A stretch of DNA of 64,000 nucleotides from assembly GCA_040255675.1 (NCBI GenBank), contig JBDZVM010000011.1:47757-111756 (forward strand), read 5' to 3'. Shown one piece after another: positions 8,729 to 17,678 of the stretch; position 1 is the first letter of the stretch; the number at the start of each line of letters is the position of its first letter. The notes beneath the pieces were generated by a model, which did not search any database, had not been told where the DNA came from, and saw only the letters and a program-made list of their open reading frames with translations. Source of the stretch: JBDZVM01 sp040255675. GTDB taxonomy: Bacteria > Actinomycetota > Actinomycetes > Acidothermales > Acidothermaceae. The position numbers and the translations under genes were made by a program.

Positions 8729-11323
8729 TTGTGGCCCGGCGCTGGCAATTGGACTCTCAGCCTCACCGCCACCGGGTTTGTGCTGTCGGCTGGCGGTCGC
8801 GACGAAATGTTTGCCGGTGCCGACCTCGGCCGGCTATCGGTGAGCCGGTGGTGGTTCGGCCGAAGCCTGTTGGTCGCCGGGAGTCCGCCGCGGAAGTTCG
8901 GCGGCTTGTCCGCATCCGGTGCAAGGTCGCTCCGTGACGCGGTCGCCCGCCAGCGCCTGCGCGCCAGTGCCGCGGATTTCGTCATCCAAGCCTTTCGATT
9001 CCGCGACGAATTCCGTGGGTTGCTTGAACGTCATCGCGATATTGGGCGCTGGATTCCGTACGACGCGGTAACCGACGTCCTGGCGTCGCGTCCGGTCGGC
9101 GGGCGGCTGACTAGCGCTGTCCGGAACGCGTTGACGGCTGAGGAATGTGACGCCGCCGATTTGCTAAACGCTGATCATCGCGCCCTTGTCGCCGCGGCCA
9201 ACGAGCGGATCCGCGCGAACGAATTAGCGACCCGCCGGGATTTCTTCGATCAGGTGGAGAAGAGTCCGCTCACCGATGAACAGGCGAATGCCGTCGTCAC
9301 ATTCGACAATCGTGTTCGCGTCATCGCCGCGGCCGGGTCGGGCAAGACCTCGGTCATGGTCGCCCGCGCGGCATACGCCATCGAGCGACGGTTCGTGGCA
9401 CCCGATCGCATCCTGATGCTGGCGTTCAACGCCGACGCCGCGGCCGAACTCCAGCAACGTGTCGGCGCTCGGCTCGGCGCGCTCGGATTGCCGGACGCGG
9501 GCGTGCGGGCGGCCACGTTCCACTCGTTCGGCCGCTCGCTAATAGGGCAGGCGACCGGCAAGAAGCCGAGCATCGCACCGTGGGTCGAACACGGCAGGGG
9601 CATCGAGAAGATCAGCGAGATCGTCGACGAGCTGCGTGACGCGTCTCCGCAATTTCGTTACCAGTGGGACATGTTCCGGCTGCTGTATGGGCGGATGTCG
9701 GACGAGCCGGACGGCGGAGAACCGGACAGCTACGACCGCAAGACTCGGACGACCGGCTTCCGCACCTACCGAAACGAAACCGTCCGCAGCGAGGGTGAGC
9801 GGCTCATCGCCGACTGGCTGTTCCTTAACGGCGTCGACTACGAGTACGAGCGCCCGTACCCGCACGACGTCGCTGATCCCGACCACTCGCAGTACCGGCC
9901 CGACTTCTTTTACCCGACTGTCGAGGTCTGGCACGAGCATTGGGCGCTGCGAGCCGATGGTTCGCCGCCGGAATCCTTCATCGGCTACGCCGAGTCGATG
10001 GCGTGGAAGCAGCGGACCCATCGGAAGTTTGGTACCCCGCTGGTGGAGACCACCTGGGCGGAAATCATTAACCTCAGCGGTTTCGACGCACTCGCCGAGA
10101 AGCTCAAGTCTTACGGTCTCAAGCTGGACTGGAATCCCGACCGCCACATTCCCGGCGCCACGCCGATCGAGCACGAACGCCTGGCTGGCTTGATCCGCAC
10201 GTTCATGTCGCACGTGAAGTCGTCTTCGTTGAGCCGCGACGACCTGCGAACACGACTCGAGGCGCGGGGGAGGTCTAACCCGCGAGCCCAGCTGTTCCTG
10301 GATTTGTATTGGCAGATCCACGACCGCTGGGAGCAAAAACTTCGCCGCGCCGGCGTCATCGACTTCGACGACATGCTCATCCAGGCCGCGGAGCACGTCG
10401 AACGCGACCCGAGCTTGGCTAGCTATGACCTGGTCATGGTGGATGAGTTCCAAGACACCAGCCGAGCTCGCGCGCGGCTCACCCGGGCGCTCCTGCAAGG
10501 CGGTGAGAAATACTTGCTCGCCGTCGGTGACGACTGGCAGGGCATTAACCGCTTCGCTGGGGCGGACCCCTCGGTAATGACGCGGTTCGATTCGTACTTC
10601 GGCCCGTGTCAGACGCAGCGCCTGCAAACCACTTTCCGCTGCACTCAGACAATCGCGGACGTCGCCAGCCGGTTCGTGTCCGCCAACCCGGCGCAGATCA
10701 AGAAGGCAGTGGTGTCGGCGAATAGTGCTACTGGCCGGGGCGTGAACGTCGTTCGGGTTGCGCAGCGCGAGGCGCTTAGCGGCGCGATCGCGGAACACCT
10801 TGCGGAGCTCGCGAAAGATGGCCAGCGGTGCAGTGTCGACATCCTGGGTCGGTACCGGTTCGAGAACGACCTCGTTCCGCGACGGAAGTTCTCGAATCTC
10901 GATGTCAGGTTCCGCACCGCCCACGGGTCAAAAGGCCTCGAAGCGGACTACATCGTGCTGCCTAACCTCACAACCGGCACATACGGGTTTCCGAGCCAGA
11001 TCAACGACGACCCAGTACTGGCTCTCGCAATGAGCGAAGACGACGGGTTTCCGCACTCTGAGGAAAGGCGCCTCTTCTATGTCGCGCTGACTCGAGCCCG
11101 CCTCGGCGTCACAGTCTTCACCGTCGTCGGACTCGAATCTCCCTTCGTCGTCGAACTCATGCAGTACCCCGAAGTGAATGTCAACGGGTCTTCGGCGTCC
11201 GCCGCGGAAGTGCGCGTCTGCCCTGGCTGTGGCGAAGGGACGCTCGTGCGCCGTCCAGGGCCGTACGGAGACTTCCTCGGGTGCAGCCGCTTTCCGAAGT
11301 GCCGCCAGAAGGCAAACCTTTGA
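8729..11323 (+). CDS. HelD-like (helicase IV) UvrD helicase with nuclease-like insert and zinc ribbon
   Basis: An 864-residue superfamily 1 helicase. The order follows E. coli helicase IV: an N-terminal beta domain, FFDQVEKSPLTDEQANAV before Walker A AAGSGKTS (K206), FNADAAAEL, VDEFQDT (about 572), VGDDWQGINRFAG, TTFRC, RTAHGSKGLEADYI, and LFYVALTRAR. An insert of about 110 residues (near 350-460) reads SEGERLIADWLF...YEYERPY...YRPDFFYP...EHW, which looks like a PD-(D/E)XK or Vsr-type nuclease fold. The C-terminus has a topoisomerase-type ribbon, CPGC...GPYGDFLGCSRFPKC. Start TTG 8729 is preferred because GAGAGGAG lies 9 bp upstream; an in-frame ATG at 8702 lacks one. It probably remodels DNA during repair or restriction of foreign DNA; the exact role is not known. 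Confidence 0.85.
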   Translation: MWPGAGNWTLSLTATGFVLSAGGRDEMFAGADLGRLSVSRWWFGRSLLVAGSPPRKFGGLSASGARSLRDAVARQRLRASAADFVIQAFRFRDEFRGLLERHRDIGRWIPYDAVTDVLASRPVGGRLTSAVRNALTAEECDAADLLNADHRALVAAANERIRANELATRRDFFDQVEKSPLTDEQANAVVTFDNRVRVIAAAGSGKTSVMVARAAYAIERRFVAPDRILMLAFNADAAAELQQRVGARLGALGLPDAGVRAATFHSFGRSLIGQATGKKPSIAPWVEHGRGIEKISEIVDELRDASPQFRYQWDMFRLLYGRMSDEPDGGEPDSYDRKTRTTGFRTYRNETVRSEGERLIADWLFLNGVDYEYERPYPHDVADPDHSQYRPDFFYPTVEVWHEHWALRADGSPPESFIGYAESMAWKQRTHRKFGTPLVETTWAEIINLSGFDALAEKLKSYGLKLDWNPDRHIPGATPIEHERLAGLIRTFMSHVKSSSLSRDDLRTRLEARGRSNPRAQLFLDLYWQIHDRWEQKLRRAGVIDFDDMLIQAAEHVERDPSLASYDLVMVDEFQDTSRARARLTRALLQGGEKYLLAVGDDWQGINRFAGADPSVMTRFDSYFGPCQTQRLQTTFRCTQTIADVASRFVSANPAQIKKAVVSANSATGRGVNVVRVAQREALSGAIAEHLAELAKDGQRCSVDILGRYRFENDLVPRRKFSNLDVRFRTAHGSKGLEADYIVLPNLTTGTYGFPSQINDDPVLALAMSEDDGFPHSEERRLFYVALTRARLGVTVFTVVGLESPFVVELMQYPEVNVNGSSASAAEVRVCPGCGEGTLVRRPGPYGDFLGCSRFPKCRQKANL

Positions 11324-11505
11324 CGACGTCGTCACTCGTATGCTGTCGTCCGGCCGAACGCTCGTGGCTCATCCGACAGGGACGCCGACGTGTCGTCGCT
11401 TGAGCGCATGGCGGAGTGCGCCCGAGTGGGACCCTCACGGCGTCGACTTGGTCGGCCCTTATGGCGAGACTGAGCGATTCCGGAGACGAGACTAATTACC
11501 GACGC

Positions 11506-11540
11506 GGCGGCGGATTCAGCCATCGTTTGAATCCGCCGCC
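11506..11540. terminator. Bidirectional hairpin between convergent genes
   Basis: A perfect 13-bp inverted repeat (GGCGGCGGATTCA and its complement) with a 9-nt loop lies between the converging helicase and GH93-like genes. No long T tract follows, which is common for actinobacterial terminators. The rest of the 270-bp gap (11324-11593) shows no gene. Confidence 0.7.
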
Positions 11541-11593
11541 TCCACTACAAGCCGCCTTCACGCAAACATGAGGGCAATGACGTTAAACCGTCG

Positions 11594-13723
11594 CTACACG
11601 GCGGTGTGCCACATCTGCGTCCATAGCCCGTTGCAGTCGTAGATCTGCAGTTGCGTGCCCGCGGCGATGTTGCCCTGTGGGTCGTCGAGGCACCGGCCCG
11701 ACTGCGGGTTGTAGAGCGAGCCGTCAGCCCGCGCGACCCATTGCTGGCCGCCGGCGCCGTCACAGTCCCACAGCTGCACTTTGGTGAAGTTGGCGGTGCC
11801 GTTTCCTTGAATATCAAGGCATTTGCCGAATGCGCGCACGGTGCCGTCGGCGTCCATCGACCACTGCTGACCGGGCACCCCGTTGCAATTCCAAAGTTGG
11901 ACGGCGTTTCCGTTCGTAGGCGTATTGGTGTTCACGTCGACGCACATGCCGTTGCTGCCCGGGCCGGAGATTTCGCTGGTGGGGTAGCCCGGGACGTTCC
12001 AGACTTGGGTCCACAACCCATTGCAATCGTAGATTTGCAACTGCGTGCCGTTGCCCGTCTGGCCTTGCGGGTCGTCGAGGCAGCGGCCCGACTGCGGGTT
12101 GTAGAGCGAGCCATCAGCGCGCGATCGCCATTGCTGGCCACCGGCGCCGTCACACTCCCACAGCTGCACTTTGGTGAAGTTGGCGGTGCCGTTTCCTTGG
12201 ATATCAAGGCATTTGCCGAATGCGCGTACGGTGCCGTCGGCGTCCATCGACCATTGCTGGCCAGGCACGCCGTTGCAGGTCCATAACTGGACGGCGTTTC
12301 CGTTCACCGCGGTGTTCGTATTGACGTCGACGCACTGGTTCGTGGTGTTCGGCCCCTTGATGGCGCCCGTCGGGCCCGAGAGTACGTCGGTGCCGTACTG
12401 CACTTGGCATTTGCCATTGCTGATATGAGTGCCCGCCAGGTAAAGCACTTTCGTGCCCGAGATCGATGGCAGGATCGGCGAGCTGTAGCCGGCGCAGCTG
12501 GTCTCCGTGCCGTCGTAGCCGCCGGTCGGGTTGGTGTTTACGGGCGCGGTGAGTTCCGTCCACGCGCCCGACCCCAGATTAGTGTTGGCGAACAGCACGG
12601 TGCCCGACTCGTTGAGCACCGTGACGTTGCCGTCCGGGCCGGAGACCACGCGCTGACCCGACATGATGAGCGTGCCGTTGGCGCCTCCGAAGGGCGACCA
12701 CGCGACATACGGCGTGTGCAAGAAATGCCTGCCATCACTGGTTTGCACGAGAGTTCCGAGGCCCGAGACGGGCGACCAGTTCACGCCGTCCGGCGAGGTT
12801 TTGAAGTACGCCGAGCACGCGGTGTCGGGATCGTATCCGGCTTTGCAGTCTTCGTACGACATTCCGTACGTGCCGTTAGGTAGCTTGACCACCGTGGTCA
12901 TGCCCGGCCGCTGCACGCCGTCTTGCACGGCGACGTCGTAGACCTCAGCCCCCCACGTCGCGCCGCCGTCGCTCGACTCGACGTGCGCGAGAACCTGCGC
13001 GTAACCGTTGTTCGACGGGCGTTCGTCGGAGAAATAGCAGACGAGGTTGCCGTCACCCGCGATCGCGAATTCGGGCTCCCAAATGCCATGCCCCTGCGAG
13101 TTGGCCATTCCAGATTCCGACGTGCACGAGCTGCGATACGACCAAGTCGCACCGTGGTCACTGCTAGTGAAGACTTCGATCGCTTGGTGCGTGTAGTCGT
13201 GGCGGGTCCACGCGGTGCCGGCCGCGATCAGCGTGCCCGCCGGAAGTGAGCCCGCTGCCCGCGGCAGTTCGAACAGGGTCGGGCCGTCGAGATCGCCTCC
13301 CCCGACGGTGTCGGTGACTGTGCCGATCGGGGACGACGACCAGGTGAGGCCACCGTCCGTCGACCGGTAAATCGGGAGGTTCGCGGGGGAGCCCATGCCC
13401 GAGTGCGAGAACGTCGCGAGCAGCGTGCCGTTCGCGGAGCCGCTGTGCGCGAGCCGGATCACCCGTGGGTAGCTCGCGTCTTCGTTCGGGTTGGCGGAGA
13501 TGTTCGGGCTGTAGAGCACGCCGGTGCTGGCGTTCGCCACCCGCACGGTAGCGGCAGTGCCGATGACGCCGCCGATGACGCCGCCGATGACGCCGCCGGT
13601 GACGAGCAGCGCCGCAGTGGCGGCTCGGGTCGCCGCGAGCACCCCGCGGTGCGGTGCGCGATCGCCGTGGCGCGGTGCGCGATCGCCGTGGCGCGGCCTG
13701 GTTCGCGAAAGGGTCCGTCGCAT
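11594..13723 (-). CDS. Secreted GH93-like beta-propeller hydrolase with two ricin-type lectin domains
   Basis: A 709-residue exported protein. After an Arg-rich N-region and a long hydrophobic GGVIGG-repeat signal segment, the catalytic region holds at least four Asp boxes (STDGGLTW, SSDHGATW, SSDGGATW, SPDGVNW), the mark of six-bladed sialidase-type propellers. The stretches GIWEPEFAI, NLVCYFSDER and RPGMTTVVKLPNG match what I remember of GH93 exo-arabinanases rather than true sialidases, whose FRIP motif is absent. The C-terminus has two near-identical ricin/CBM13 domains (Q-W repeats). Start ATG 13723 has GGAGG 7 bp upstream. It diverges from the sugar ABC operon with GH51 arabinofuranosidase, supporting an arabinan or arabinose-containing substrate. 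A sialidase assignment cannot be excluded. Confidence 0.85.
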   Translation of the reverse strand: MRRTLSRTRPRHGDRAPRHGDRAPHRGVLAATRAATAALLVTGGVIGGVIGGVIGTAATVRVANASTGVLYSPNISANPNEDASYPRVIRLAHSGSANGTLLATFSHSGMGSPANLPIYRSTDGGLTWSSSPIGTVTDTVGGGDLDGPTLFELPRAAGSLPAGTLIAAGTAWTRHDYTHQAIEVFTSSDHGATWSYRSSCTSESGMANSQGHGIWEPEFAIAGDGNLVCYFSDERPSNNGYAQVLAHVESSDGGATWGAEVYDVAVQDGVQRPGMTTVVKLPNGTYGMSYEDCKAGYDPDTACSAYFKTSPDGVNWSPVSGLGTLVQTSDGRHFLHTPYVAWSPFGGANGTLIMSGQRVVSGPDGNVTVLNESGTVLFANTNLGSGAWTELTAPVNTNPTGGYDGTETSCAGYSSPILPSISGTKVLYLAGTHISNGKCQVQYGTDVLSGPTGAIKGPNTTNQCVDVNTNTAVNGNAVQLWTCNGVPGQQWSMDADGTVRAFGKCLDIQGNGTANFTKVQLWECDGAGGQQWRSRADGSLYNPQSGRCLDDPQGQTGNGTQLQIYDCNGLWTQVWNVPGYPTSEISGPGSNGMCVDVNTNTPTNGNAVQLWNCNGVPGQQWSMDADGTVRAFGKCLDIQGNGTANFTKVQLWDCDGAGGQQWVARADGSLYNPQSGRCLDDPQGNIAAGTQLQIYDCNGLWTQMWHTAV
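11608..12335. repeat. Tandem 390-bp duplication encoding two ricin domains
   Basis: Segments 11608-11945 and 11998-12335 are about 90% or more identical by eye and offset by exactly 390 bp (130 codons), so the two ricin domains arose by a recent in-frame duplication or are kept alike by gene conversion. Confidence 0.85.
13562..13692. repeat. Two microrepeat tracts in the signal-peptide coding region
   Basis: GATGACGCCGCC is repeated three times at 13562-13597 and encodes the GGVI hydrophobic repeats. A 21-bp unit is repeated twice at 13651-13692 and encodes the RPRHGDRA-type N-region repeats. Both tracts are multiples of 3 bp, so changes in copy number would alter the export signal without shifting the frame. 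Confidence 0.8.
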
Positions 13724-14088
13724 GAAGCCTCCAACTACGTGGGAGCGGGAAAGGACGTGCAACGTTGCAGGAAGCGATCCTTGCCCACTGGCTGCATCGA
13801 TGCAAGGGGGTGAAACGGGGAGATTTCGTGACACGGCCAGGGCTCGGCCGAAGCCGGGGTCGCGCCCGCGAAACGGGGCGGCCACCGCAACCAAATTGTG
13901 ATGCCGCGAGCTATTGCAACGTGGCAAGTTCGTTCGCTACCGTCTTGCAACGTTGCATCACGGGCAGGCGCGTGAGGTAGGAGGCTCCATCGGCTCCGTA
14001 CCCGCCGCCGCGCACCGCCCGGCCGCGAGCCTTCGCGCGCCGGTCATGCATCGTGGCGAGTGACCAACGGACGAAAGCCGAGGTAGCA
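13724..14088. promoter_or_regulatory. Divergent promoter/operator region, module A
   Basis: A 365-bp region between the GH93-like gene and the sugar ABC operon. It contains three LacI-type sites: TGCAACGTTGCA at 13758-13769 and 13946-13957 (both perfect 12-bp palindromes) and TGCAACGTGGCA at 13915-13926. The last two start 31 bp apart, about three helical turns. A candidate rightward promoter reads TTGCAA (13914-13919), an 18-bp spacer, and TACCGT (13938-13943), so the operators overlap the -35 and lie just past the -10. The 13886-13957 segment recurs almost unchanged at 23996-24065 before the second GH2 gene. The regulator is inferred to be the LacI protein at 22925-23965. Confidence 0.8.
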
Positions 14089-15564
14089 ATGAATCTGTCT
14101 CGAGGACGCGCATCGGTGGTCGTCGCCGCCGGCGCTGTCCGCGCGCGAGGCCGACGCGGCATGACTGCCGTCGCGGGGCTTGCAGTGTTGGCGACCCTCG
14201 CCGCCTGCGGGTCGACCTCAAAGCCGGCGCAGGCCGGCGGATCCAGCACACCCGCGAGTGCCACAACCGCGTCGGCAACCGGCTCGGCTAGCGTGTCGAC
14301 GTCCGACAGCGCGGCGCCATCCGGCAGCCCGGCTGCCTACAAGTGCGGCGACAGCGCGGTCAAGCTGACCATGTGGGGCTGGGCGGCCGGTTACGACCTC
14401 GCGGTCAACGAGTTCAACAAGACGCACCCCGACGTCTGCGTGCAGCTCTCGAACAACGGCGCCTCCCAAGATGAGTACACGAAGCTGGGCAACGCGATGA
14501 AGGCGGGCAGCGGCGCGCCCGACATCGCGGAAATCGAGTACTTCGCTTTGCCGTCGTTCGAGATCACGAAGAGCTTGCTGGATCTGAGCCAGTACGGCGC
14601 GGGTGACCACAAGTCCGATATCGCGCCGGTGGCGTGGGCGCAGGTGAGCCAGGGTTCGGCCGTCTACGCGATGCCGGTCGACCTCGGCCCGCTCGCGCTC
14701 TACTACAACTCGACCGAATTCTCGAAGTACAACCTTGACGTCCCTACAACGTGGGACCAGTTCACGGCGGTGGCCGGCAAGCTCCACCAGGCTGACTCGA
14801 AGGCCGCGATCGTGAACCTCGACCCGACGAACGCGCAATTGATGTTGGCCCTTATGCAGCAGGCCAACGCGTTTCCGTTCAAGTACGATGGCGGCTCCAA
14901 CGTCACGATCAATTTCACCGGTAGCGCGCAGATGGCGTTCGCGAACTACTGGCAGGGCCTGATCGACAAGCATGAAGTGAGCATGCTGCCGTCGTTCTCG
15001 CCCGGGCTTTGGGCCGCGCTCGACAGCGGCGCGGCGGCGGCCCGGCTGAGCCCGGCGTGGGGCCAGGTCGGCATGGGCCTGAACATCAAGACGACCCTCG
15101 GGGCTTGGCGCGCGGCTCCGTTCCCGCAGTCGACCGCGGGGCAGAAGCTTTCGGGCAACTGGGGCGGCTCGACGATCGCCGTCATGAAGTCGACCAAGCA
15201 CCCGAAGGAAGCCGCCGAGTTCGCCGAGTGGTTCGGCGGCAGCGCCGACTCCTGGAAGATTTTGAGCGGTCCGGTCGCTGGCGCGTTCCCCGGCTACCTG
15301 CCGCTGCTCAACGACCCGACCTTCCAGGCAAGCACAATCAACACATCGGGCGACTCGCAGCCGCAGAAGGTTTTCGCTGAAGCCGCGCAGAACATGATTG
15401 CGCCGCAGTGGCCGCCCATCATGACGGCGGCGCAGACCCAGTGGGGCGATGTCTTCGCGGGCGTCGCGAAGAACACCGAAACGCTGCCGGATGCCTTCAA
15501 GGCGTATCAGGATTCGTTGACGAAATACGCCAAGGCGCAGGGCTTCACGGTATCGAATTCCTGA
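14089..15564 (+). CDS. Sugar ABC transporter substrate-binding lipoprotein
   Basis: A 491-residue extracellular solute-binding protein of the family-1 carbohydrate type. The N-terminus has RARGRRG, a hydrophobic stretch and a lipobox LAAC with the lipidated Cys at 40, then a low-complexity Ser/Thr/Ala linker. The mature part starts VKLTMWGW and contains SGAPDIAEIEYFALPSFE and NWGGSTIAVMKSTKHPKEAAEFAEW, typical of sugar binding proteins. It captures sugar released outside the cell and delivers it to the two permeases that follow. Start ATG 14089 has GAGGTAG upstream. No ATPase is encoded in the locus, so a shared MsiK-type ATPase from elsewhere is probably used, as is common in actinobacteria. 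Confidence 0.9.
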   Translation: MNLSRGRASVVVAAGAVRARGRRGMTAVAGLAVLATLAACGSTSKPAQAGGSSTPASATTASATGSASVSTSDSAAPSGSPAAYKCGDSAVKLTMWGWAAGYDLAVNEFNKTHPDVCVQLSNNGASQDEYTKLGNAMKAGSGAPDIAEIEYFALPSFEITKSLLDLSQYGAGDHKSDIAPVAWAQVSQGSAVYAMPVDLGPLALYYNSTEFSKYNLDVPTTWDQFTAVAGKLHQADSKAAIVNLDPTNAQLMLALMQQANAFPFKYDGGSNVTINFTGSAQMAFANYWQGLIDKHEVSMLPSFSPGLWAALDSGAAAARLSPAWGQVGMGLNIKTTLGAWRAAPFPQSTAGQKLSGNWGGSTIAVMKSTKHPKEAAEFAEWFGGSADSWKILSGPVAGAFPGYLPLLNDPTFQASTINTSGDSQPQKVFAEAAQNMIAPQWPPIMTAAQTQWGDVFAGVAKNTETLPDAFKAYQDSLTKYAKAQGFTVSNS

Positions 15565-15585
15565 AGCCGGCTGACCGGACGACGG

Positions 15586-15621
15586 GGCTTCCCGGGCCCG
15601 TGACCACGGGCCCGGGAAGCC
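15586..15621 (+). terminator. Strong intercistronic hairpin
   Basis: A 17-bp perfect inverted repeat (GGCTTCCCGGGCCCGTG and its complement, 2 nt between the arms) lies between the binding-protein and permease genes. There is no T tract, so it more likely acts as a partial terminator or mRNA-stabilising barrier that raises binding-protein over permease levels. Confidence 0.75.
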
Positions 15622-15663
15622 GTGACAGCCGCTCCGGGCGCGACTCGCCAGACAGGAGTGACG

Positions 15664-16644
15664 GTGGACAACAGGACCGAGTTGCGTCCGTCGCCGACGC
15701 CGCCGGTTGATCGGCGTCATGCCGAGGCCGCGCCCGGCGCCCCTGCCCCCCGGCGGCGACCCGCGCGCCGTGGCGTTCGGCGCGACGGCTACGGCGCCGT
15801 GTTCGTCTCGCCGTTCCTCATCGTCTTGACGGTAATGATGATCGTGCCGGTGCTCTACGCCGTCTACGAAAGCCTGCTTCAAACCAAACTCATCGGCGGC
15901 ACCTCGTTCGCCGGCTTCGCGAACTACGAAGAGGTTTTGACGTCGGGCCAGTTTTGGAGCGGCGTAGAACGGGTCGCGATATTCGCGGCCATTCAGGTGC
16001 CCGTCACAATCGCTTTGGCGCTGTTCTTCGCCGCCGTATTCGACGCGGGCGTAAGTAAGTTCGGGAAGTTCTTCCGCACCGTCTACTTCATGCCCTTTGC
16101 CGTGCCGGCCGTTGTGGCCGCCGTCATGTGGTCTTTTTTGCTGTTGCCAAAGCTCGGTCCCTTCAGCAAGCTCGCCGACGCGATCGGCTTGCACAACACC
16201 AACTTCTTCTCGTCGAAGCTGTTGCTGCCCACGATCATCGTTATCGTCATCTGGCAGTGGACCGGCTACAACATGACGATTTTATTCACCTCGCTTCGGT
16301 CGGTGCCTCGCTCCGTCACCGAGGCGGCGCTGCTCGACGGCGCGTCGCTACGCACGATCATCTGGCGGATCAAGACGCCGATGGTGCGGCCCGCGATCGT
16401 CATGCTGTGCTTCATCAATACGGTTGGCGCGTTGCAGCTGTTCACCGAGCCGCAGATCCTCGCCGCGTTCCAGCCGCAGGCCGTGTCGTTCGGCTACACG
16501 CCGTCGCTTTACGTCTACAACACGGCGATCGGCAGCGCGCAGTACAACCTCGGCGCGGCGGCAGCCGTGGTGCTAGGGCTGCTGATCGGCCTCGTTTCGG
16601 TTATTTCCGCCTCCATGCGGCGGCGGAGCGGGGAGTTCGCGTGA
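15664..16644 (+). CDS. Sugar ABC transporter permease, MalF type
   Basis: A 326-residue inner-membrane permease with about six transmembrane segments and the cytoplasmic coupling (EAA) loop EAALLDGASLRTIIWRIKTPMVRPA. The N-terminal 40 residues are Pro/Arg-rich and cytosolic, as in many actinobacterial MalF proteins. Start GTG 15664 is chosen because AGGAG lies 5 bp upstream. Its stop overlaps the start of the second permease by 4 bp (GTGA). It forms the transport channel with that protein. Confidence 0.9.
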   Translation: MDNRTELRPSPTPPVDRRHAEAAPGAPAPRRRPARRGVRRDGYGAVFVSPFLIVLTVMMIVPVLYAVYESLLQTKLIGGTSFAGFANYEEVLTSGQFWSGVERVAIFAAIQVPVTIALALFFAAVFDAGVSKFGKFFRTVYFMPFAVPAVVAAVMWSFLLLPKLGPFSKLADAIGLHNTNFFSSKLLLPTIIVIVIWQWTGYNMTILFTSLRSVPRSVTEAALLDGASLRTIIWRIKTPMVRPAIVMLCFINTVGALQLFTEPQILAAFQPQAVSFGYTPSLYVYNTAIGSAQYNLGAAAAVVLGLLIGLVSVISASMRRRSGEFA

Positions 16645-17615
16645 GCGCAGTCGAAGCGCGCCAAGATATCGGACGCCGCTCGCGCGCGGACGCGCGCGAA
16701 AAACCCCGGCGGCGTAGGGGCCAGCCGGAGCGCGAAGACATCGTGCCCGTCGCACTCTACGGGTTGCATCGGGGCACGGTCACCGCGATTACGGTAGTGT
16801 GCACGATTTTCGCGCTCTTCATCTTGGCGCCGCTGGTCTGGCTGGTCATCAACGCCACCAAGACGCAGGCCGAGGTTTATCAAGGCTCCGGCTTCTGGTT
16901 CTCCGGGCCGTTTCGGCTCTTCCACAACCTGCACACTCTGTTCGAGAACATGAGCGGTGTCGGCGTCTACGCGCGCTGGCTGCTCAATACCGTTATCTAC
17001 GCGCTTGTCGGCGGCATCGGCGCCACCGTGCTTTCGACCCTGGCGGGTTACGGGTTCGCCCGATACAGGTTTCGTGGTTCGAAAAGCATGTTCTATCTCA
17101 TCATGGCCACGCTGCTGGTGCCGATCACCGCGATCGCGCTGCCGCTATATCTCGTCTACGCGAAAATCCACCTCATCAATTCCATCTGGGGCCTGATTTT
17201 GCCCAGCATGGTGGCGCCCGTCGGTGTTTACCTCATGCGCACGTTCATCGACGCGAGCGTTCCCCGTGAGCTGATCGAGGCGGCCCGCATCGACGGCGCG
17301 AGCGAAGTCGGCATCTTGGTCAGGATCGCGCTGCCGCTCATCGTGCCCGGGCTCGTCACCGTCCTGCTGCTCAGCGTGGTCGCGATATGGAACAACTACT
17401 TCTTGCCCCTGATGATTTTCAGCCATAACGATTCGTACCCGTTGACGGTCGGACTCGCGGCGCTCTCAAACGCCGCCGAGACCGGAAGCAAGCAGCAGCT
17501 CGTTCCCGTGCTCATAGCCGGCGGCCTCGTCACGATCGTGCCGCTGATCGTGCTGTTCTTCTTCCTCGAAAAATACTTCAGGCGAGGAGCGCTGCAGGGC
17601 AGCCTCACCGGCTGA
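16641..17615 (+). CDS. Sugar ABC transporter permease, MalG type
   Basis: A 324-residue permease partner, with a hydrophilic Arg-rich N-terminus followed by about six membrane helices. The EAA loop is EAARIDGASEVGILVRIALPLIVPG. Start GTG 16641 overlaps the MalF-type stop. An in-frame extension back to 16128 exists but runs inside the upstream gene and is Arg-rich, so it is not real coding sequence. The C-terminal FFFLEKYFRRGALQGSLTG tail is typical of this family. The next gene (GH2) begins 63 bp downstream and probably belongs to the same operon. Confidence 0.9.
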   Translation: MSAVEARQDIGRRSRADAREKPRRRRGQPEREDIVPVALYGLHRGTVTAITVVCTIFALFILAPLVWLVINATKTQAEVYQGSGFWFSGPFRLFHNLHTLFENMSGVGVYARWLLNTVIYALVGGIGATVLSTLAGYGFARYRFRGSKSMFYLIMATLLVPITAIALPLYLVYAKIHLINSIWGLILPSMVAPVGVYLMRTFIDASVPRELIEAARIDGASEVGILVRIALPLIVPGLVTVLLLSVVAIWNNYFLPLMIFSHNDSYPLTVGLAALSNAAETGSKQQLVPVLIAGGLVTIVPLIVLFFFLEKYFRRGALQGSLTG

Positions 17616-17678
17616 CCGCCGCGGCACTACCGATCGGCACGCGCTTCCGTCGTCCAGGTATCCAAGCGAAAGGCTCTG

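Noticed and set aside
14218..16194. A 658-codon open frame on the minus strand opposite the sugar ABC genes
   Set aside because: It is antisense to a binding protein and permease with clear motifs, is Arg/His/Gly-rich and has no recognisable domain; it is a GC-rich shadow.
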